Positions 35,741-47,464 are shown, counted from the stretch's first letter. The stretch is DNA of 64,000 nucleotides from Sinorhizobium psoraleae (GCF_013283645.1 NZ_JABEKV010000002.1:565798-629797); one strand, 5' to 3'. Notes: generated from the letters alone by a model not told the origin. Numbers and translations: made by a program.

Positions 35741-35767
35741 CTAGCACTCGTGAGATATGAGTGCTAA
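35741..35767 (+). promoter_or_regulatory. CIRCE operator for HrcA
   Basis: CTAGCACTC-N9-GAGTGCTAA differs from the CIRCE consensus TTAGCACTC-N9-GAGTGCTAA in the first base only. It lies between the heat-shock promoter and groES, where the HrcA repressor would block transcription. Confidence 0.95.
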
Positions 35768-35825
35768 CACCCATCCAGTGGATCCATCAGTGATCCGCAG
35801 TGTCATTTGATCGAGGGATTAGACA

Positions 35826-36122
35826 ATGGCAAGCACCAATTTCCGTCCGCTGCACGACCGCGTCGTCGTCCGCCGCGTCGAGTCTGAAGAAAAGACCAAG
35901 GGCGGCATCATCATTCCGGACACCGCAAAGGAAAAGCCGCAAGAAGGCGAAATCGTGGCTGTCGGTTCGGGTGCCCGTGACGAAAGCGGCAAGGTTGTTC
36001 CGCTCGATGTCAAGGCTGGCGACCGCGTCCTGTTCGGCAAGTGGTCCGGCACCGAAGTCAAGATCAACGGCGAAGACCTTCTGATCATGAAGGAAGCCGA
36101 CATCATGGGCATCATCGGCTGA
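35826..36122 (+). CDS. groES: Co-chaperonin GroES
   Basis: This 98-residue Hsp10 caps the GroEL cavity. The N-terminal [19 protein letters not shown], the mobile loop [16 protein letters not shown], the roof and [16 protein letters not shown] are all in place. It is the first gene of the groESL operon, with CIRCE and a sigma-32-type promoter upstream; GroEL starts 75 bases later. Rhizobia carry several groESL operons. This chromosomal copy with CIRCE resembles the heat-inducible groESL1 of S. meliloti, though copy identity is inferred. Confidence 0.97.
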   Translation: MASTNFRPLHDRVVVRRVESEEKTKGGIIIPDTAKEKPQEGEIVAVGSGARDESGKVVPLDVKAGDRVLFGKWSGTEVKINGEDLLIMKEADIMGIIG

Positions 36123-36149
36123 TCGGCCGGCACCCTTCAACTTCCGTAA

Positions 36150-37835
<1,686 letters not shown>

Positions 37836-37902
37836 TAAGGCATCAGCCTTGTCACAGCGATGTTTCAAAGAGCATCGCGTGATCCATTCCGTTACCGGAC
37901 TG

Positions 37903-37930
37903 AAAGGGCGGCTTTCGAGCCGCCCTTTTT
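37903..37930 (+). terminator. Rho-independent terminator of groESL
   Basis: AAAGGGCGGCT and AGCCGCCCTTT form an 11-bp perfect stem with a TTCG tetraloop and a following T run. It lies 68 bases after the groEL stop. Confidence 0.93.
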
Positions 37931-38300
37931 GTGTTTTGTCAAACCACGCCGCTGATCTCGAACAGGGCGCACGGTAAAAAGAACCCCCGCCCAAATCAGC
38001 GCAAAAAATCGTTGAAGTAGGCAAAATACGAACTATAAGGGCGCCCAAGTGAACGCTAGACGCGAGACCGGGGGGCAGGCACAACTGAGCGCGCATGTGC
38101 TTTCTTGATGCCGGCGAGTGCACCCGTTTTCGCAGGGAGCATCACCAAGCCTATTGGATATCTGATCGCAACATAGCCGACCTTCTTGCGAAATGACTTC
38201 GCTTGGCGGGCTGTCATTTCTGCGCCGGAACTATCGACCAAGGAATCAGCATAGCCCAGGAGCGCGTTCGCCCTCGGGCAGGTATGGCGGTCTTTCGGAA
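37931..38300. other. 370-base region before the PAS-like gene
   Basis: The region has a weak sigma-70-type promoter candidate at 38012-38039 (TTGAAG, 16 bases, TATAAG). A 33-codon open frame at 38095-38196 ends in an ATGA overlap with a possible early start (38193) of the PAS-like gene. Neither small frame has a recognisable family or a good ribosome site, so I do not call a gene. Confidence 0.45.
38012..38039 (+). promoter_or_regulatory. Possible promoter of the PAS-like gene
   Basis: TTGAAG (38012-38017) and TATAAG (38034-38039) are 16 bases apart. The pair is downstream of the groESL terminator, so the next gene needs its own promoter. The match is moderate. Confidence 0.35.
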
Positions 38301-38786
38301 ATGCGTCTGTCCGGCTTGGACACGGATGGTTCGCTGAGGCACATTCTGGGGCAAGCCGTGTTTAAGATCGCAAGAACAAATTCCCTCTCCTCAGGCGTTC
38401 ACGGGCTCCCGCATCAGGAAATGCTTGCGCAATTCTGTGTTTCCGAAGGCTGGTCGGGCGATCTCACCACAGGTCTCTTCATCCTCGGTGACAGGGCTGC
38501 GGCCATTCACGGTCTGCGCGACAACGAATGCGGATTGCTCAATTTCGTCCGCTGTTACGATCCGGCCGATCGCAATCACGTGCTCGAACTTTTCGAGCAG
38601 GCGGCAACGTCCTGCTCGACCTTCTGCTTTTCCACGACGATCGTCCTGGAAACAGGGCAAAAGCAGCCGGTCTTCTGCATCGGTGAGTCGTCCGGTCTCG
38701 AAGAGCGCTATTCAGGCTCGATGGCAGGGGTCTTCTTCTTCCCGCGTTTTATGGTGGAAGGCGCGCAGGCCGTGCTGAGGCAATAG
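38301..38786 (+). CDS. Small stand-alone PAS-like protein (paralogue of the gene at 47830)
   Basis: This 161-residue protein has no named family that I recognise. From about residue 50 it shows a PAS-like pattern: GWSGDLTTGLFILGD (first strands), a helix region with CGLLNFVRCYDPADRNHVLELF (the PAS DR turn), then strands SCSTFCFSTTIV and PVFCIGESSG. A protein encoded at 47830 shares GW-x2-DL, CG(L/I)(L/I), DR-x4, EQAT, S(S/T)FCFST, C(I/V)GxS and M-x-G(V/I)F-x-FP. No output domain or signal peptide is seen. ATG 38301 is chosen; 38193 would add an Arg-rich leader. The TAG stop lies in a repeat. A sensor subunit for a separate partner is an inference. Confidence 0.7.
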   Translation: MRLSGLDTDGSLRHILGQAVFKIARTNSLSSGVHGLPHQEMLAQFCVSEGWSGDLTTGLFILGDRAAAIHGLRDNECGLLNFVRCYDPADRNHVLELFEQAATSCSTFCFSTTIVLETGQKQPVFCIGESSGLEERYSGSMAGVFFFPRFMVEGAQAVLRQ

Positions 38787-38822
38787 ATCATTTCATTGCT
38801 TCATCGAAACAGTGAAATGATC
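38784..38822. repeat. RIME-like repeat, partial copy
   Basis: TAGATCATTTCATTGC and GTGAAATGATCT form a hairpin equal to the left part of the copies at 4535 and 28152. It supplies the TAG stop of the PAS-like gene and lies eight bases before the convergent MHYT gene end, so it may end both transcripts. Confidence 0.7.
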
Positions 38823-38829
38823 TGTCGCA

Positions 38830-41628
38830 TCAAGCGACAGCGGCTTGCACGCGAGTGCCGACGACGGCGCTGATGGGGGCGGGTCGCCCGAGCAGGTAGC
38901 CCTGCGCCTCGTCGCAACCCTCCGCTTGAAGGATCTCGAGCTGGCTCTGCGTTTCGACGCCCTCGGCGAGGACCGGCACGGAAAGGCTTTGTCCAAGGGC
39001 GAGAATGGCCCGGACAATCGCTTTCGCCTGAGGACTGCCCTCGACTTCCCACATGAAACTCTTGTCGAGCTTGATCTTGTCGAAGGGGAACGACCGCAAC
39101 GTCTCGAGCGACGAATAGCCGGTGCCAAAGTCATCGATGGCGATGGTGACCCCAAGCTCCTTGATCTGGCGCAGCGTCAGCAGCGCGCGTTCCTTATCGT
39201 CGATGATGGTGGACTCTGTGATCTCCAGTTCGAGCCGCTTCGGGCTGAGCCCGGTTTCCGCGAGCACCTGCTGGACGAGGCTGACGATGTCGCCATTGGC
39301 CAGCTGCACCGGTGAAAGATTGACGGCAATCTTGTGTTGGCTGTCCCAGCCGACGGCTTCGCGGCAGGCTTCGCGCAAGACCCATTCGCCGATCGGCAGG
39401 ATCGCGCCGCACTCCTCGGCCAACGGGATGAATTCGTTTGGCGGCACCATGCCGCGCTCGGGATGGTGCCAGCGCAACAGCACCTCATAGCCGGTGACGT
39501 CGCCCGTCATCACCGATTTCTGCACCTGATAGTGAAGCGCCAGTTGCTTCTTTTCGACGGCGTCCCAGAGGTCGTTTGCGAGCGCCCGGCGCTTGCGGGC
39601 GGCCTCGTCCATGGAAACCTCGTAGAAGCAGACCGTCTGGTTCAACGCCGCCTTGGCGCGATACATAGCGAGATCGGCATTGTTGATCAGTGTGTCGGCG
39701 GTCTCCGCGTCCTGCGGATAGATCGCGACGCCCATGCTGCCGCCGGATTTCAGCTCGAAATCGCCGAAGCGCATTTCCTCATGCAGGCAGTTTTCGATGC
39801 GCCGCAGGAAATCATTGAGTTCGGCAAGCTCTTCGAAACGCTTTACTGCCGCGAACTCGTCGCCCCCAAAACGCGCAACGAACTCGCCATCCTGAAGAAG
39901 CGCCTTCATCCGTTGCGCGAGCGTGACCAGCACGAAGTCGCCCGCCGCGTGGCCATGCAGATCGTTGACTTCCTTAAACTTGTTCAGGTCAATGCCGATG
40001 ACGGCCACCTTGCGCGAGAACCAGGCAGCGGCGTCGAGTTCCTCCTCGAGGTAGCTGTTGAACTGCAACCGGTTAGGTAGCCCCGTCAGGCTGTCGTGTC
40101 GGGCGAGGAACGAAATCTGTTCCTCAGAGTCCAGTCGCTCGGTGATGTCTTCGTAAGTGGAGACCCACCCGCCGTCCGGCAGCATGCGGTGCTTCGTCAG
40201 GATCGAGCGCCCGTTCGGCAGTTTCTCGACGAGATCGGCTCCGCCCTTGCCGGCGATGTCGACGCGATGTTTCTGATAGGCTTCCTCCGCCTTGGCCTTC
40301 GCCACCGCAGGATCGGGATAGGCCCGGGCGAATGCCCGATCGAGAATTTCCCGGAATGTCAGCCCCCGTCCGGCGAGCGACTCGGGGAGGCTGAAGATTT
40401 CGAGGCAACGCCCGTTCGAAACCAGCAGGCGGTCGGCACTGTCGAACAGGCATATGCCCTGCGTCATGTTCTCGAGCGCAATGTCGAGATTCTTGCTGAC
40501 CTCGGCGATGCGGTCGGCGTTCGCCTTTTCCTTGGTGATGTCCTTGGCAATCTTGATGAAACCGGCGTGCCGCCCGCCTTCGTCGATGATCGGTTCGATA
40601 ACCACATGCGCCCAGAAGCGCGTACCATCCTTGCGGAAGCGCCAGCCTTCCGCCTCATATTTCCCGTTGAGAAGGGCGAGGTGCAGTGCCTGTTGCGGCA
40701 GCTTCGCCTCTCTTTCTTCCGCTGCGTAGAAGCAGGCGAAGTTCCTGCCGATGATCTCGTCGGCAGTGTACCCCTTGTTCGCCTCGGCGCCCGCGTTCCA
40801 GCTGGCCACATGGCCTTCGGTGTCGAGCATGCAGATCGCATAGTCCTTGACGCTGCGGACGAAGCGGGAAAACTCCTTCTCCGAGGCCGCCGCCAGGATC
40901 TCCGCCTGACGGGCAAAACCGGCGGCAATCAGAACGATCGACAGCAGGAAGAAAACCGTTCCGGCAATGACGAAAGCCAGCAGGTGCGGCTGTATCATGC
41001 CTCGGCTCGCCTCGGCCGCCGGGCCAGCCTCGATCGTCACCGCGCCCATCGCGGTGAAATGCAGTGCCACGATGCCAAGGGTCATTGCCGCCGTGGCAAG
41101 GAGCTTGACCCTCAGCCGCTGATTACCGTGGGCAACTGCGAAGAGCGCTGCCACGTCGAACAGCGATCCGGCAAGGATCGAAACGATGACGAGCGTCGCG
41201 TCCCAGCGGATGGAGCCGTTCACTTCAAGTGCCGTCATGCCGAGAAAGTGCATCGAGGCGACGCCGGCGCCAAGCACCAGACCGCCGAACAGCCAGCCGC
41301 CGCGCCCCGCCACATAGGTCGCGATGCCCAGCGCCGATGTGGTCAGGACAATTGCCACCGCCAGCGACAGCGTCGTGAGGTCGACCTGATATCCGACCAC
41401 GACACCCGGATCGTAGGCAAGCATGGCGATGAAATGGGTCGCCCATATCCCGAAGCCGCTGGCGATACCGGCGGCGGCGACCCAGACTGCGCGTGGTCTG
41501 CCGGTCGCAGCGCGCGCATGCTGAAGCAAGGTGACCGCGCCGAAACTCGACAGGAAGCAAATCAACGCCGCCAGTACAACCAGTCGCGGATCGTGTTCCA
41601 CCGCGAGGCATGTCAGGATCTTGAACAT
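38830..41628 (-). CDS. MHYT-PAS-GGDEF-EAL membrane protein (c-di-GMP turnover)
   Basis: This 932-residue protein starts with an MHYT membrane sensor of about seven segments (residues 5-255). Its repeats ATHFIAMLAY, ASMHFLGM and ALHFTAMG fit proposed copper or gas sensing. A PAS at about 265-380 (KDYAICMLDTEGHVASWNAG, ADEIIGRNF) and a second PAS-like region near 395-500 follow. GGDEF is intact (RFGGDEFAAV). The EAL domain reads EVLLRW at the signature but keeps ELEITES, DDFGTGYSS and EGVE, so phosphodiesterase activity remains likely. ATG 41628 is chosen over TTG 41646. It is the larger of two EAL proteins in the window. Confidence 0.93.
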   Translation of the reverse strand: MFKILTCLAVEHDPRLVVLAALICFLSSFGAVTLLQHARAATGRPRAVWVAAAGIASGFGIWATHFIAMLAYDPGVVVGYQVDLTTLSLAVAIVLTTSALGIATYVAGRGGWLFGGLVLGAGVASMHFLGMTALEVNGSIRWDATLVIVSILAGSLFDVAALFAVAHGNQRLRVKLLATAAMTLGIVALHFTAMGAVTIEAGPAAEASRGMIQPHLLAFVIAGTVFFLLSIVLIAAGFARQAEILAAASEKEFSRFVRSVKDYAICMLDTEGHVASWNAGAEANKGYTADEIIGRNFACFYAAEEREAKLPQQALHLALLNGKYEAEGWRFRKDGTRFWAHVVIEPIIDEGGRHAGFIKIAKDITKEKANADRIAEVSKNLDIALENMTQGICLFDSADRLLVSNGRCLEIFSLPESLAGRGLTFREILDRAFARAYPDPAVAKAKAEEAYQKHRVDIAGKGGADLVEKLPNGRSILTKHRMLPDGGWVSTYEDITERLDSEEQISFLARHDSLTGLPNRLQFNSYLEEELDAAAWFSRKVAVIGIDLNKFKEVNDLHGHAAGDFVLVTLAQRMKALLQDGEFVARFGGDEFAAVKRFEELAELNDFLRRIENCLHEEMRFGDFELKSGGSMGVAIYPQDAETADTLINNADLAMYRAKAALNQTVCFYEVSMDEAARKRRALANDLWDAVEKKQLALHYQVQKSVMTGDVTGYEVLLRWHHPERGMVPPNEFIPLAEECGAILPIGEWVLREACREAVGWDSQHKIAVNLSPVQLANGDIVSLVQQVLAETGLSPKRLELEITESTIIDDKERALLTLRQIKELGVTIAIDDFGTGYSSLETLRSFPFDKIKLDKSFMWEVEGSPQAKAIVRAILALGQSLSVPVLAEGVETQSQLEILQAEGCDEAQGYLLGRPAPISAVVGTRVQAAVA

Positions 41629-41801
41629 CACGGATCGCCCAAACAAAGCAGTACGCGGACGCAGATCGCCCGCGCCGCCTCGTCGTATCTGTTGGCGTTT
41701 GGCCGTTTAAGGAAGCGTGAAGATCCGTCGAAGGCCACTGCTCTGAAACGGAACAGTGCTTTCTTCGTTAACGGATCCCGAAATCCGAGCGATGTCGCCG
41801 C

Positions 41802-41892
41802 CTAAAGCGCGTCGCATGCGACGCGCTTTAGATCATTGCTTTTATGCATGTCGTTGTCCCAAAACCGCTGCCCACTTTTGGGCGACATGCAT
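41802..41892. repeat. Perfect 30-base palindrome followed by a long hairpin
   Basis: 41802-41831 is a perfect palindrome: CTAAAGCGCGTCGCA followed by its reverse complement. It is followed by a hairpin in which ATGCATGTCG (41844-41853) and CCCAAAA (41858-41864) pair with TTTTGGG (41876-41882) and CGACATGCAT (41883-41892). The second part touches the stop codon of the flavoprotein gene. Resembles rhizobial intergenic repeats; it may end the minus-strand transcript. Confidence 0.75.
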
Positions 41893-43118
41893 TAGGCGAG
41901 CAGCGACTTGAGGTCGGTGTCAGGGTCGGCAAGTTTCGCTCGATCCGGCGTTATCCCCGCTTCGAGCAGCTTCTTTCCCGTCACATAGGCCTTGGCATCG
42001 TTGATGGCATCGACGGCGATGAATTTGCCTTGTCGGAAGTACCAGACCGATACGCTGCCTTCACGTTGACCCGGTCGAACAAGCGTTTCATCGTGACCGA
42101 GCCCGAAGCCGGCGATCTGGAGCTTCACGTCATACTGGTCCGACCAGAACCAGGGCTTCGGATCGTAGGGCTCGGAGCTGCCGGCGAGGATGGCAGCAAT
42201 GGCCTCCGCCTGGTCAACGGCGTTCTGGACCGATTCCAGGCGGATCCGCATGCCCTGCCACGGCAGGACAGCGCAGTCGCCCATGGCAAAGATCGCCGGA
42301 TCGGAGGTTCGGCCGTGGCTGTCGACGATGATACCATTGGCGGTCTCCAGGCCCGCCTCATGCGCCAGCGCGTCGTTCGCGATAATGCCGATGCCGACGA
42401 TCACCACGTCGACTGCAATCGTCGAGCCGTCAGCAAGCTCGGCGGCAGTTACGCGCCCGTTGTCGCCGATCAGGCGGTGGAGCCCCATGCCTTCACGGAT
42501 ATCGACGCCGCGGGAGCGGTGAATCCCGCGAACGATCGCGGAGGTGGCAGCGGAGGCGACGCGCTGGAGGATGCGGTCCGCCATTTCGATGACGGTCACG
42601 TCCATGCCGCAGGTCCGGGCGACTGCCGCAGCCTCGAGACCAATGTAGCCTCCGCCGATCACCAGCGCGCGGCGCCCGGGCTGCATTTCCTCGGCCAGCA
42701 GGTCGGCATCCTTGAAATCGCGTACGACGTAGACGCCGGCAAGATCGCCACCGATCGGAGCGGGCAATCGGCGCGGCGTCGCCCCCGTTGCGAAGGCGAG
42801 CGTCTCATAGCCGAGCACCGATCCGTCGCTCAGCGCTACGTGTTTTGACCCACGGTCGATGCGTGTGACCGTCGTCGACAGGCGAATGTCGATGTCGTGC
42901 TCCGAATACCAGGCCTCCGGCCGATAGAGCAGCCGATCGAGAGTCATTTCGCGGAGCAGATATTTCTTGGAAAGCGGCGGCCGCTGGTAAGGAAGGCTTT
43001 CCTCCGAGGCGACGATCGTCACCGGCCGCTCGTCCTTCAAAGCGCGAAGTTTGGCAACCAAGGCAAAAGCGGCCTGGCCGCCGCCGACAACAACAAGTCT
43101 TCCCGACACCTGCTCCAC
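41892..43118 (-). CDS. Ferredoxin reductase-like FAD/NAD oxidoreductase
   Basis: This protein of about 408 residues has an FAD-binding GGGQAAF loop at the N-terminus, PYQRPPLSKKYL, a central NAD-binding GGGYIGLEAAAVA, FAMGDCA, and a C-terminal reductase domain (WFWSDQYDVKLQIAG). The order matches rubredoxin/ferredoxin reductases of ring-hydroxylating oxygenases and P450 systems. No ATG is in range: GTG 43118 or GTG 43109 is the likely start. The longer open frame to 43316 overlaps the GST gene. No ferredoxin or oxygenase is next to it, so its electron partner is unknown. Confidence 0.85.
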   Translation of the reverse strand: MEQVSGRLVVVGGGQAAFALVAKLRALKDERPVTIVASEESLPYQRPPLSKKYLLREMTLDRLLYRPEAWYSEHDIDIRLSTTVTRIDRGSKHVALSDGSVLGYETLAFATGATPRRLPAPIGGDLAGVYVVRDFKDADLLAEEMQPGRRALVIGGGYIGLEAAAVARTCGMDVTVIEMADRILQRVASAATSAIVRGIHRSRGVDIREGMGLHRLIGDNGRVTAAELADGSTIAVDVVIVGIGIIANDALAHEAGLETANGIIVDSHGRTSDPAIFAMGDCAVLPWQGMRIRLESVQNAVDQAEAIAAILAGSSEPYDPKPWFWSDQYDVKLQIAGFGLGHDETLVRPGQREGSVSVWYFRQGKFIAVDAINDAKAYVTGKKLLEAGITPDRAKLADPDTDLKSLLA

Positions 43119-43206
43119 CCGTCTCTTGATGCTCGCGTTCCGCCAGCCGTACCCTCTCCGCCCGAGCTTCGTCAACTCGGACGGAACGGCAAGACCGCGT
43201 GCAGGA

Positions 43207-43914
43207 TCAGGGCTTCCGCGGGATTTCCATGCCCTTTTGCGCAGCCGGTCGGGCGAGACCGCGATCGACCCAGGCCATGACATTCGGGAAGCTCTCATAA
43301 TCGAGCACTTCCGCACCGCCGTAGAATCTGCGGGCCCCCTCTACCCACGGATAGGTGGCAATATCGGCGATGGTGTATTCGTCGCCCATCAGCCATTGCC
43401 GGCCTTTCAGGCGCGTCTCGAGAACGCCAAGCAAGCGCTTCGATTCATCGCGGTAGCGTTCCACCGGATAGGAGTTGTTGGCGACCTTTTCGGCCGCGAA
43501 TTTGAAGAAATGCCCGAACTGACCGAGCATCGGGCCAACCCCACCCATCTGGAACATCACCCAGCAAAGCGTCTCGTAGCGACCGGCGGCATCCTCGGGG
43601 ATGAGTTTTCCCGTCTTTTCTGCCAGATAAACCAGGATCGCACCGGATTCGAAGAGACCGATCGGCTTTCCGCCAGGTCCGTTCGGGTCGATGATCGCCG
43701 GGATTCGGCCGTTCGGGTTGAGCGACAGGAATTCGGGCGACTTCTGTTCGTTGGCATCGAACGCAATTCGATGCGGCTCGTAGGGCAGGCCCAGTTCTTC
43801 CAGGGCGATAGAGATCTTCACGCCGTTCGGGGTCGGCAGCGAATAGAGCTGGATAATGTCCGGGTTGGTTGCCGGCCAGCGGGTCGTGATCGGGAAAGAG
43901 GAAAGATCAGCCAT
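43207..43914 (-). CDS. Glutathione S-transferase, Nu-class (YghU/YfcG-like)
   Basis: This 235-residue protein has a thioredoxin-like N-terminal domain (IIQLYSLPTPNGVKISIALEE) with Thr/Asn at the catalytic turn rather than Tyr or Ser, the ES motif in GLFESGAILVYLAEKTGKL, and an all-helical C-terminus (DEYTIADIATYPW). These features fit the Nu class, which reduces disulfides with glutathione. ATG 43914 follows TGAGGCATCTT. It lies 88 bases upstream of the flavoprotein gene on the same strand, possibly a redox pair. Confidence 0.92.
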   Translation of the reverse strand: MADLSSFPITTRWPATNPDIIQLYSLPTPNGVKISIALEELGLPYEPHRIAFDANEQKSPEFLSLNPNGRIPAIIDPNGPGGKPIGLFESGAILVYLAEKTGKLIPEDAAGRYETLCWVMFQMGGVGPMLGQFGHFFKFAAEKVANNSYPVERYRDESKRLLGVLETRLKGRQWLMGDEYTIADIATYPWVEGARRFYGGAEVLDYESFPNVMAWVDRGLARPAAQKGMEIPRKP

Positions 43915-44043
43915 AAGATGCCTCAAGGTGGGATGCTGAAGGTGAGACGTGCCGCCCCTACATAGGTCGTCGCAATTCCATTTGTTAGGCAAAATTTCCG
44001 CGAGCGATTGCATCGCTCCGTCATTTCTCCCGAAAGAACCGTG

Positions 44044-44739
44044 TCAGAGCGCAGCGCGGATGGATGCAATGATCCGGTCGACGACAGGATCTTCCGCATG
44101 GACAGCCTTCCGAGCCCTGACGAAGCAGGCTTCCGACCGTAGAATTACGCCATCCGAAAGGATCTTGAGGTGGTTCGCCTTAAGCGTCGAGCCGGTCGAG
44201 GTGATGTCTACGATAATGTCGGCCGAGCCGGATGCCGGCGCGCCTTCCGTGGCCCCCAGGCTCTCGACGATGCGATAGAGCTGAATACCATGGCTTCCGG
44301 AGAAAAATTGCTGGGTCAGTCGCCAGTATTTGGTGGCGATCGCAAGCCTGCGCCCGTGACGCGCCCGGAAGTCGGCAGCAACATCGCCGAGATCCGCCAT
44401 GGTATCGACGTCATACCAGATTTCCGGCACGGCCACGACGACGTCGGCATGGCCGAAGCCGAGCCGGGCGCAGAACTCCACGCGCGCATCGGCATCGGCC
44501 AGGCCCTCGCGAACGAGATCTTCGCCGGTGACGCCGAAATCGACTGCGCCGCTGCCGATTTCGCGGGAAATTTCCGACGCCGAGAGGAAGGCGATCTCGA
44601 CGTCGTCCCAGCCCTCCACGCGGCCGCGATAGGAGCGGTCGTTGCCGACGGCGACGATCTTCATTCCGGCGCGCGCGAAGATCGCCGAAGCATCGTCCTT
44701 CATCCGGCCCTTCGAAGGCAGTGCAATCGTGATCGTCAT
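44044..44739 (-). CDS. hisG: ATP phosphoribosyltransferase, short form
   Basis: This 231-residue short-form HisG catalyses the first step of histidine synthesis (ATP plus PRPP) and needs HisZ for activity and feedback control. It has the N-terminal IALPSKGRM block and [10 protein letters not shown], plus [22 protein letters not shown] near the PRPP loop. The C-terminal allosteric domain of long HisG is absent, consistent with the adjacent hisZ. Its start overlaps hisZ by four bases. The order hisS-hisZ-hisG on the minus strand is typical of Rhizobiales. Confidence 0.96.
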   Translation of the reverse strand: MTITIALPSKGRMKDDASAIFARAGMKIVAVGNDRSYRGRVEGWDDVEIAFLSASEISREIGSGAVDFGVTGEDLVREGLADADARVEFCARLGFGHADVVVAVPEIWYDVDTMADLGDVAADFRARHGRRLAIATKYWRLTQQFFSGSHGIQLYRIVESLGATEGAPASGSADIIVDITSTGSTLKANHLKILSDGVILRSEACFVRARKAVHAEDPVVDRIIASIRAAL

Positions 44740-45878
44740 TTCACGCCCCCCGCGGTAGCAACCGCATGCTCGATCCGGTCAAGCCAGAGGGAGAAGCCGA
44801 CCGCCGGAATATGTTCGCGGGCGCCGAGAAGCGTCAGCAGGCGATCGAAGCGTCCGCCACCGGCCAGAACTGCCGCCGTCCCTTCGATCTCGATCTCGAA
44901 GACGAGGCCGGTATAATAGTCGAGCGGGCGGCCGAACGCGGCCCGATAGCGGATGAGACCGATATCGGCGCCCGCACGCGAAAGGGCCGCAACGCGCGCG
45001 TCGAAGAGCGACAGCGCGGCTTCGATTTTCAACCCGGACTTCGCGGCGAAGCCGAAAAGCGCAGCCGGCGCGTCGGCCAGCGGCAAGTCCAGCGTCAGGA
45101 ATTCGCGCATGACGGCGAGCGTGGTCTTGTCCAGTCGCGTGTTCGCCAGCTCCAATTTCTCCTTGAGGCGGCGAGCGATGTCGCGGGGCGACCGGCTAGT
45201 ATTGGTCGAATAGCCGGTGGCCTCCATGGTCTGAGCAATATAGGCGACGAGCCGGTCTTCGTCCTCGAGCATGCCCATGATCGCAAGCCGCTCGACCTCA
45301 TGGCCGAAGACGCCCGCGGATTTCGGATCGGCGAGCTCCGCCAGAAGCTTCTGCAGCTGTTTCGGATCGCCAAAGGCATGGATCAGCCGCTTCTGCCAAC
45401 CGGCCGGCAGCCCGCAGGCGGCGATCACCGCTTCGAAGACGGATTGGTCGCCCAGCGTCACCTTCAGCCGCCGTCCCGGCAATCTATTGGCAAGAACCTG
45501 CATCGCGTCGCCGACGGCTCTCGCGTCCGCCCGCGCCGTGTCCGGCTCACCGAGGTCCTCGATGCCGGCCTGATAGAACTCGCCCGATCCCTCGCGTCGC
45601 TGGCGGAACACTTCGCCGAGATAGGCATAGCGCTGCGGCGTGCCGGTCGCGGTCTCGATATGTCGAATGCAGACCGGAATCGTGAATTCCGGACGAAGGC
45701 AAAGGCTCTCGCCCGTCTCGCTCTGCGTCATGAAAATACGCCGCCGCAGGTCTTCCCCGGCCATGTCGAGAAAGGGCTCGGCCGGCTGGATCACCGGTGT
45801 GTCGACACGCAGCGTCTCCATCCGCTCAAAATCGGCAAGCAGGTCGCCAGCAAAGGCGGGGAGATTGATCAGAGGCAT
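44736..45878 (-). CDS. hisZ: ATP phosphoribosyltransferase regulatory subunit
   Basis: This 380-residue HisRS-like protein lacks aminoacylation and acts as the regulatory subunit of short HisG. It has class II synthetase motifs without the histidine-specific set: [42 protein letters not shown] and the C-terminal [13 protein letters not shown] and [10 protein letters not shown]. It lacks an anticodon-binding domain. Six bases separate its ATG from the stop of hisS; it overlaps hisG. Confidence 0.94.
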   Translation of the reverse strand: MPLINLPAFAGDLLADFERMETLRVDTPVIQPAEPFLDMAGEDLRRRIFMTQSETGESLCLRPEFTIPVCIRHIETATGTPQRYAYLGEVFRQRREGSGEFYQAGIEDLGEPDTARADARAVGDAMQVLANRLPGRRLKVTLGDQSVFEAVIAACGLPAGWQKRLIHAFGDPKQLQKLLAELADPKSAGVFGHEVERLAIMGMLEDEDRLVAYIAQTMEATGYSTNTSRSPRDIARRLKEKLELANTRLDKTTLAVMREFLTLDLPLADAPAALFGFAAKSGLKIEAALSLFDARVAALSRAGADIGLIRYRAAFGRPLDYYTGLVFEIEIEGTAAVLAGGGRFDRLLTLLGAREHIPAVGFSLWLDRIEHAVATAGGVK

Positions 45879-45883
45879 TGCGG

Positions 45884-47464
45884 TCAGTTCGCCCTTGTTC
45901 GGTCCTCGGCCTGTGCCGCCAGCATCTCGCGCACCTTCTCGACCAGATCAGTTTCCGGCACGGAGACCTGCGCCACGCGCGCCTCGCGCCAGGCGACATT
46001 GTCCTGGATTTCGCCCGAGAGGCGCTTGCCCTCGATCAGGTCCTTGATCTGCACGACGCCCGAGGCGCGCTCATCGCCGCCCTGGATGATCGCCAGCGGC
46101 GAACCGCGGCGATCGGCATATTTGAGCTGGTCGCCGAAATTCTTCTTGTTGCCCTGGTACATCTCGGCACGGATACCGGAATGGCGCAGCTCTTGGACAA
46201 AACGCTGGTAGCGGCCCATGCTTTCGATGTCACGGTCCATGACGCAGACGACCACCGGCGCGATCACATCCTCGGTCCCAAGCTTGCCAAGGTTCTTCAG
46301 CGCCGTCATCAGCCGCGACACGCCGATCGAGAAGCCGGTTGCAGGCACCGGCTGCCCCATGAAACGCGAGACGAGGCCATCGTAGCGGCCGCCACCGCCG
46401 ACGGAGCCGAAAACGACCTTTTCGCCCTTCTCGTTCGTGATCGCAAATTGCAACTCGGCCTCGAAGACGGGGCCGGTGTAATATTCAAGACCGCGCACGA
46501 CCGAGGGGTCAATCTTGATGCGGTCGATCCCGTAGCCAGCAGATCTCGCGAGGCTCCAAATCGTCATAAGCTCGTTGAGGCCGTCACTTGCGAGTTTATT
46601 CTCGTAAAATGACTGCTGCATCTCGTCGAGAATATACCAATCTGCCATATCAACGACGGACACATTGGCGGGCAGCGATTTCCGCTCGTCAACCTCACGC
46701 GACACTTGTGTGGCCGTCGTCACAAAACCCATCAGACGAGCGATCTGCTCGTCGTTCAGGCCCGCGCCCTTGGTGAAGTCGCCGCTTTCATCCTTGCGAC
46801 CTTCGCCAAGCAGCAGTCGCACGCCCTCGGGGCCGAACTTGTCGAGCTTGTCGATGGCGCGCAAGACGGTCAAGCGCGCATTCGCGTGCTCGTCACCACC
46901 AAGGCCGATCGCCTCGAGCACACCATCGAGAACCTTGCGATTGTTGACGCGGATCACATAGTCGCCGCGCTGAATGCCGAGCGCTTCCATGGTGTCGGCC
47001 ATCATCATGCACATCTCGGCATCGGCCTGGACGCCCGCCGCGCCGACGGTGTCGGCGTCGAACTGCATGAACTGGCGGAAACGGCCCGGACCCGGCTTCT
47101 CGTTGCGGAAGACGTAGCCGGCCCGATAGGTCCGGTAGGGAAGCTGGATCTCGTTGAAATTCTCGGCCACGTGCCGCGCGAGCGGTGCCGTCAGGTCGTA
47201 GCGCAGACTCATCCACTGATCGTCGTCGTCCGTCAGCGAGAAGACGCCCTCGTTCGGCCGGTCGCTGTCGGGAAGGAACTTTCCCAGAGCGTCGGTATAT
47301 TCGAATAGCGGCGTTTCCACCGGATCGAAACCATAGCGCTCGTAGACTTCCTGGATCTTGGCGATCATCTCGTCGACCGCGCGGATATCCGCGGCCGAGC
47401 GATCGACAAAGCCGCGCGGCAGTCGAGCTTTGAGCTTCTGCGGTTTCTTCGGTTTCTCGTTCAT
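45884..47464 (-). CDS. hisS: Histidyl-tRNA synthetase
   Basis: This 526-residue class II synthetase carries [13 protein letters not shown] (motif 1-2 region), the motif 2 [20 protein letters not shown], the histidine-specific [14 protein letters not shown], and [13 protein letters not shown]. An anticodon-binding domain closes the protein. It is about 100 residues longer than the E. coli enzyme, with an insertion in the middle, as in other alphaproteobacteria. ATG 47464 begins [19 protein letters not shown]. First gene of the hisS-hisZ-hisG operon. Confidence 0.97.
   Translation of the reverse strand: MNEKPKKPQKLKARLPRGFVDRSAADIRAVDEMIAKIQEVYERYGFDPVETPLFEYTDALGKFLPDSDRPNEGVFSLTDDDDQWMSLRYDLTAPLARHVAENFNEIQLPYRTYRAGYVFRNEKPGPGRFRQFMQFDADTVGAAGVQADAEMCMMMADTMEALGIQRGDYVIRVNNRKVLDGVLEAIGLGGDEHANARLTVLRAIDKLDKFGPEGVRLLLGEGRKDESGDFTKGAGLNDEQIARLMGFVTTATQVSREVDERKSLPANVSVVDMADWYILDEMQQSFYENKLASDGLNELMTIWSLARSAGYGIDRIKIDPSVVRGLEYYTGPVFEAELQFAITNEKGEKVVFGSVGGGGRYDGLVSRFMGQPVPATGFSIGVSRLMTALKNLGKLGTEDVIAPVVVCVMDRDIESMGRYQRFVQELRHSGIRAEMYQGNKKNFGDQLKYADRRGSPLAIIQGGDERASGVVQIKDLIEGKRLSGEIQDNVAWREARVAQVSVPETDLVEKVREMLAAQAEDRTRAN

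Noticed and set aside
38095..38196. 33-codon open frame overlapping a possible early start of the PAS-like gene
   Set aside because: ATGA overlap is suggestive, but there is no ribosome site or similarity; kept only as a note in the region entry.
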